This document shows, one piece after another, positions 5,590-8,073 of a DNA stretch of 8,073 nucleotides; position 1 is the first letter of the stretch, and each line of letters opens with the position of its first letter. The stretch covers positions 1 through 8,073 of the forward strand of contig DEWI01000071.1 in the NCBI GenBank assembly GCA_002363575.1, given 5' to 3'. A program made the translations under genes and the position numbers. The notes beneath the pieces were generated by a model, which had not been told where the DNA came from, searched no databases, and saw only the letters and a program-made list of their open reading frames with translations. Source of the DNA: Verrucomicrobia bacterium UBA3214. GTDB taxonomy: Bacteria > Verrucomicrobiota > Kiritimatiellia > RFP12 > UBA1067.

Positions 5590-7527
5590 TCAGTTCTTCA
5601 TTTGCAGGCGGCCGCCGGCGAGGATGATTTTCTTCTCGCGCTCCGAGAGCGCAGTGCGCACGCATACGGTGCCGCGCGGCGTCTTGACGGCGATTCTGCC
5701 ATCGCCTTCCACGGCGGCGCGTATCCCCTCGAAGGAAAGCTCGTCGCCCTGCGAAAGCTTTTCGTAGTCGGCGGGGTCTTCGAACACGAACGGGACGATG
5801 CCGAAATTGACGAGATTGGCGCGGTGGATGCGCTCTATCGATTTGGCGATCACCGCCTTGACGCCGAGCGCCATCGGGCAAAGCGCCGCGTGCTCGCGGC
5901 TCGATCCCTGGCCGTAGCTCTCACCGGCGATTATCACGTTTGCAAGCCCCTTCGACTTGTTTTCGAGGCACCTATCGTGGAACGAGGGGTCGCACGGCTC
6001 AAATACGTACTTCGAATATTCCGGGACGTTGGAGCGGAATTTGAGGCGCGCGCCCGCCGGCATGATGTGGTCTGTCGTAATCTTGTCGCCGACCTTTATG
6101 GCGGCCACCGCGGCAAGCGAAGGCGCGAGCGCCTCGCCCTTCGGAACGCTAGCGATATTGGGGCCGCGCACTATCGGCGCGCCGGGCACGCCGCGCCCTG
6201 CGGTCTCGCGATACAGGAACATCGAGTCGTCGATCGGGAAACGCCGCGGCAGCGCGACGAACGGCGCGCCTTCGCTCGCCACGACCGTACCTGCGAGGGC
6301 GCTGGCAGCCGCCGTCTCCGGCGATACGAGATACACCTGCGCGGACTTCGTTCCGCTGCGCCCTTCGAAATTCCTGTTGTTCGTGCGCAGCGAAACCGCG
6401 TTTGTCGCAGGCGACATGTGCGCGCCGATGCAGAAGCCGCAGGCGTTTTCAAGCATGCGGCATCCGGCCGCGACGAGAATGCCGAGCGAGCCATCCTTCG
6501 CAAGCATCTGCACCACCTGGCGCGATCCGCAGGCTATGCCGACTTCGACATCGTCGGCGACATGCCTGCCTTCGAGTATCTTCGCCACCGTCCGTATGTC
6601 GCGATACGACGAGTTGGTGCAGGAGCCAATCATGATCTGATTGACCTTCAGCCCGCGCAGAGATTCGACGGAGACGACGTTGCCGGGGCTGTGCGGAGCC
6701 GCCGCCATGGGCTTGAGCGCGCCAAGGTCGATTTCGAATACATCGTCGTACTTGGCGCCGCGGTCGGCCGCGATGGGCTTGAAATCCCCCGCCCTGCCCT
6801 GCGCGGCGAGGAATTGCCTGGTCATGCGATCCGACGGAAAGACGCTGGTGGTGACGCCTAGCTCCGCGCCCATGTTCGCGATTGTCGCGCGGCTCGGCAC
6901 GTCCAGCGTCGTCACCCCCTGGCCAGTATATTCGAATATCCAGCCCACGTTCCCCTTCGTGCCGAAACGCTCCAGCACCTTCAATATTATATCCTTTGCG
7001 CTCGTCCCCTGCGCGAGCGTACCGACAAGCTTGATCGCCCTCACTTTCGGCGTGGGGATGTAGAAAGGCCCGCCAGCCATCGCGACAGCTATATCGATGC
7101 CGCCGGCGCCGATCGCGATCTGCCCTATTCCGCCCCCTGTAGGCGTGTGCGAATCGGAGCCGAGGAGCGTGGTGCCGGGCTTCCCGAAACGCTCGAGGTG
7201 GAGCTGGTGGCAGATGCCGTTGCCGGCCTTTGAATAGATTATCCCGTAGCGTTTGGCGATCGACGCCAGGAAATCATGGTCGTCGGCGTTTTCGAAGCCG
7301 ATCTGCACCGTATTGTGGTCCACGTAGCTCACCGCAAGGTCGTTGCGGACATGATCCACCCCCATCGACTCGAATTGCAGATACGCCATCGTCCCCGTGG
7401 CGTCCTGCGTAAGCGTCTGGTCGATGCGAATGCCCAGCTCCGCGTCCTTCGCAGGATCGCCATCGACGATGTGTTCCGAAAGTATCTTCCATGTGACGCT
7501 GCGCGCGCCCGCCTTCAACGAATTCAT
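5590..7527 (-). CDS. acn: Aconitate hydratase, single-chain Aquifex-type
   Basis: The enzyme interconverts citrate and isocitrate through cis-aconitate using a [4Fe-4S] cluster in the cytoplasm. At 645 residues it fits the shorter bacterial aconitase family (Aquifex/Geobacter type) rather than the roughly 890-residue AcnA/AcnB. Cluster ligands are C303 (GSCTNSSYRD) and C363 and C366 (NACGFCIGAH). Substrate and catalytic landmarks include GSDSHTPTGGG at 123-133 (D125, H127), TTDHIMPAG at 484-492 and the swivelling domain motif GESYGQGSSREHAA at 535-548 (S542, S543, R544). The start at 7527 is chosen because GGGAG lies five to six bases upstream. In-frame ATGs at 7551 and 7614 lack such a site, and 7614 is almost at the predicted transcription start. 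Homoaconitase or isopropylmalate isomerase are the alternatives, but these are usually split or shorter. It leads the probable unit acn-lgt-ppaC-esterase from the promoter at 7627-7619. No citrate synthase or isocitrate dehydrogenase is in view. Confidence 0.93.
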   Translation of the reverse strand: MNSLKAGARSVTWKILSEHIVDGDPAKDAELGIRIDQTLTQDATGTMAYLQFESMGVDHVRNDLAVSYVDHNTVQIGFENADDHDFLASIAKRYGIIYSKAGNGICHQLHLERFGKPGTTLLGSDSHTPTGGGIGQIAIGAGGIDIAVAMAGGPFYIPTPKVRAIKLVGTLAQGTSAKDIILKVLERFGTKGNVGWIFEYTGQGVTTLDVPSRATIANMGAELGVTTSVFPSDRMTRQFLAAQGRAGDFKPIAADRGAKYDDVFEIDLGALKPMAAAPHSPGNVVSVESLRGLKVNQIMIGSCTNSSYRDIRTVAKILEGRHVADDVEVGIACGSRQVVQMLAKDGSLGILVAAGCRMLENACGFCIGAHMSPATNAVSLRTNNRNFEGRSGTKSAQVYLVSPETAAASALAGTVVASEGAPFVALPRRFPIDDSMFLYRETAGRGVPGAPIVRGPNIASVPKGEALAPSLAAVAAIKVGDKITTDHIMPAGARLKFRSNVPEYSKYVFEPCDPSFHDRCLENKSKGLANVIIAGESYGQGSSREHAALCPMALGVKAVIAKSIERIHRANLVNFGIVPFVFEDPADYEKLSQGDELSFEGIRAAVEGDGRIAVKTPRGTVCVRTALSEREKKIILAGGRLQMKN

Positions 7528-7532
7528 TTTTT

Positions 7533-7539
7533 CTCCCTG
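7533..7539 (-). promoter_or_regulatory. Ribosome binding site that fixes the aconitase start
   Basis: The minus strand reads CAGGGAG followed by an A-rich spacer and ATG at 7527. It favours the MNSLKAG start over the in-frame ATG at 7551, whose coding sequence would run through this site. Confidence 0.7.
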
Positions 7540-7618
7540 GAAATTCTGCATTGCCGCCTGTCGCGTCTTGATGCCGCATTGCATGCTGCAAGACTTCGCG
7601 CTTGACGGCCGCACCGAT

Positions 7619-7627
7619 ATTATACCA
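7619..7627 (-). promoter_or_regulatory. Extended -10 promoter of the aconitase unit
   Basis: The minus strand reads TGGTATAAT, a perfect TATAAT with the extended TGn. At 17 bases upstream there is no recognisable -35 (GGCGCA), as is common for extended -10 promoters. Transcription would start near 7612, giving a leader of about 85 bases. The surrounding ATATGGTAWAAT string recurs at the hndA promoter (1543-1553). Confidence 0.7.
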
Positions 7628-7663
7628 TATTCCGCGGCGGATGCGCCGCGCAGTGCTTTCGCA

Positions 7664-7813
7664 TCATTTGCTGTTCGCTTGGATAAAAGGATTCAGATCG
7701 ACAGTCTCACCGCTCGCCTTCATCTGCAACCTCAGAAAGATGTTGCCGTCTTCCGCAAGGCTTGACCGCGCGCGGATCACACGCCGGAAATCCATCCAAT
7801 AACGCGACTTCAC
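7664..7813 (-). CDS. Small 49-codon reading frame coupled to the upstream gene (unknown function)
   Basis: A GTG at 7813 overlaps the TGA of the preceding reading frame as GTGA. The frame runs 49 codons to a TGA at 7664-7666, ending ..GETVDLNPFIQANSK. The residue mix looks like a real soluble protein: alternating hydrophobic stretches such as NIFLRLQM, few rare residues, and 33 of 49 codons ending in G or C. I do not recognise it. There is no clear ribosome site, so expression would rely on coupling. The frame is closed by TAG at 7817-7819 just upstream. It is therefore either a genuine tiny coupled gene or the tail of the upstream protein separated by a frameshift within a few bases of 7810-7816. 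An inner ATG at 7795 is another possible start. Confidence 0.4.
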   Translation of the reverse strand: MKSRYWMDFRRVIRARSSLAEDGNIFLRLQMKASGETVDLNPFIQANSK

Positions 7814-8073
7814 TGACTAATGATGACGACGATGATTTGCGATCCAGAAGCGTCTGCCCGCACGCTGCCGATCACACGGTCGCCTGCGCCAACAGGAACG
7901 GTTCCCATCACCTTGCCGCTATGGACAATATCGCTATCCTGTTCTGATTTGGCCGTTTGGACGAATGAGAATTGACACTCTACGCCAAGCATCCCGTCAT
8001 TACCATCTCTTATTTTTATCCACTCTCCAACGTCTATAGATGACTCGCTAGAACTAGACGAGCTATAAGACGA
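7810..8073 (-). CDS. C-terminal part of an unidentified protein with a serine-rich linker (cut by window edge)
   Basis: The frame is open from the window edge to a TGA at 7810-7812, giving 87 residues. The visible part begins with a tract in which 10 of 12 residues are serine. A compact region follows (DVGEWIKIRDG.., then VPVGAGDRVIGSVRADASG) and a hydrophobic end, QIIVVIISQ. The serines use five different codons, so the tract is kept at protein level rather than being a simple DNA repeat. Such linkers join domains in secreted, surface or phage structural proteins, but no family is recognised. By my count bases 7921-8073 contain 66 G/C of 153 (43%). A sampled line inside lgt (5041-5100) has 40 of 60 (67%), so this gene differs in composition from its neighbours. 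The real start is outside the window. The ATG at 7992 is internal and has no strong ribosome site. Confidence 0.5.
   Translation of the reverse strand, partial: SSYSSSSSSESSIDVGEWIKIRDGNDGMLGVECQFSFVQTAKSEQDSDIVHSGKVMGTVPVGAGDRVIGSVRADASGSQIIVVIISQ

Noticed and set aside
4963..6861. 632-codon reading frame on the plus strand opposite lgt and aconitase
   Set aside because: It crosses two clearly identified genes and the gap between them, and its composition is that of an antisense shadow. No domain is recognised.
7640..7665. GATGCG/CGCATC inverted pair after the 49-codon frame as a terminator
   Set aside because: The spacing is 14 bases, there is no U-run, and the acn promoter follows directly. 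Six-base arms are expected by chance.
7810..7816. Programmed ribosomal frameshift between the last two reading frames
   Set aside because: The bases before the overlap contain no slippery heptamer, and no strong downstream stem is evident.

Overview
The window reads as part of a GC-rich genome of an anaerobic bacterium. Every gene I can support is on the minus strand. I lean towards the Verrucomicrobiota/Kiritimatiellota/Lentisphaerota side. The hints are an [FeFe]-hydrogenase diaphorase module of the Hnd/HydABC type, an Aquifex-type single-chain aconitase, a CBS-containing family II pyrophosphatase and a secreted tandem esterase whose two halves each open with the same IWPEG signature. This taxonomic placement is inference from gene style, not a match to a known genome.

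Read in the direction of transcription (high to low coordinates), the layout is as follows. (1) 8073-7664: the C-terminal end of an unidentified protein with a serine-rich linker, lower in GC than the rest, followed by a 49-codon reading frame joined to it by a 4-base GTGA overlap. (2) 7627-7619: a strong extended -10 promoter. (3) 7527-1612: four genes that look like one transcription unit, aconitase, lgt (prolipoprotein diacylglyceryl transferase), ppaC (Mn-dependent CBS-pyrophosphatase, overlapping lgt by ATGA) and a two-domain secreted alpha/beta-hydrolase. (4) 1572-1543: a second promoter, with inverted repeats around both its -35 and -10 elements. (5) 1508-1: the start of a hydrogenase operon, hndA (NuoE-like), hndB and hndC (NuoF-like, cut by the window edge). 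The catalytic [FeFe] subunit would be expected just past base 1.

The three hydrogenase proteins form the NAD(P)H/ferredoxin electron-transfer arm of a soluble, possibly electron-bifurcating hydrogenase. Three successive proteins carry related thioredoxin-like [2Fe-2S] domains. The aconitase group is a mixed housekeeping set: citrate/isocitrate interconversion, lipoprotein lipidation, pyrophosphate removal and an exported esterase. I see no shared pathway beyond likely co-transcription.

No stretch longer than 300 bases lacks a gene. The larger gaps (314-439, 836-1028, 1509-1611, 5473-5589, 7528-7663) hold leaders, stem-loops and the two promoters. I found no tRNA, rRNA, CRISPR array, insertion sequence or attachment site. 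The most interesting leads are the duplicated esterase, the matched leaders before hndB and hndC, the decorated hndA promoter and the small coupled reading frame at 7664-7813. I do not see convincing evidence for an entirely new system.
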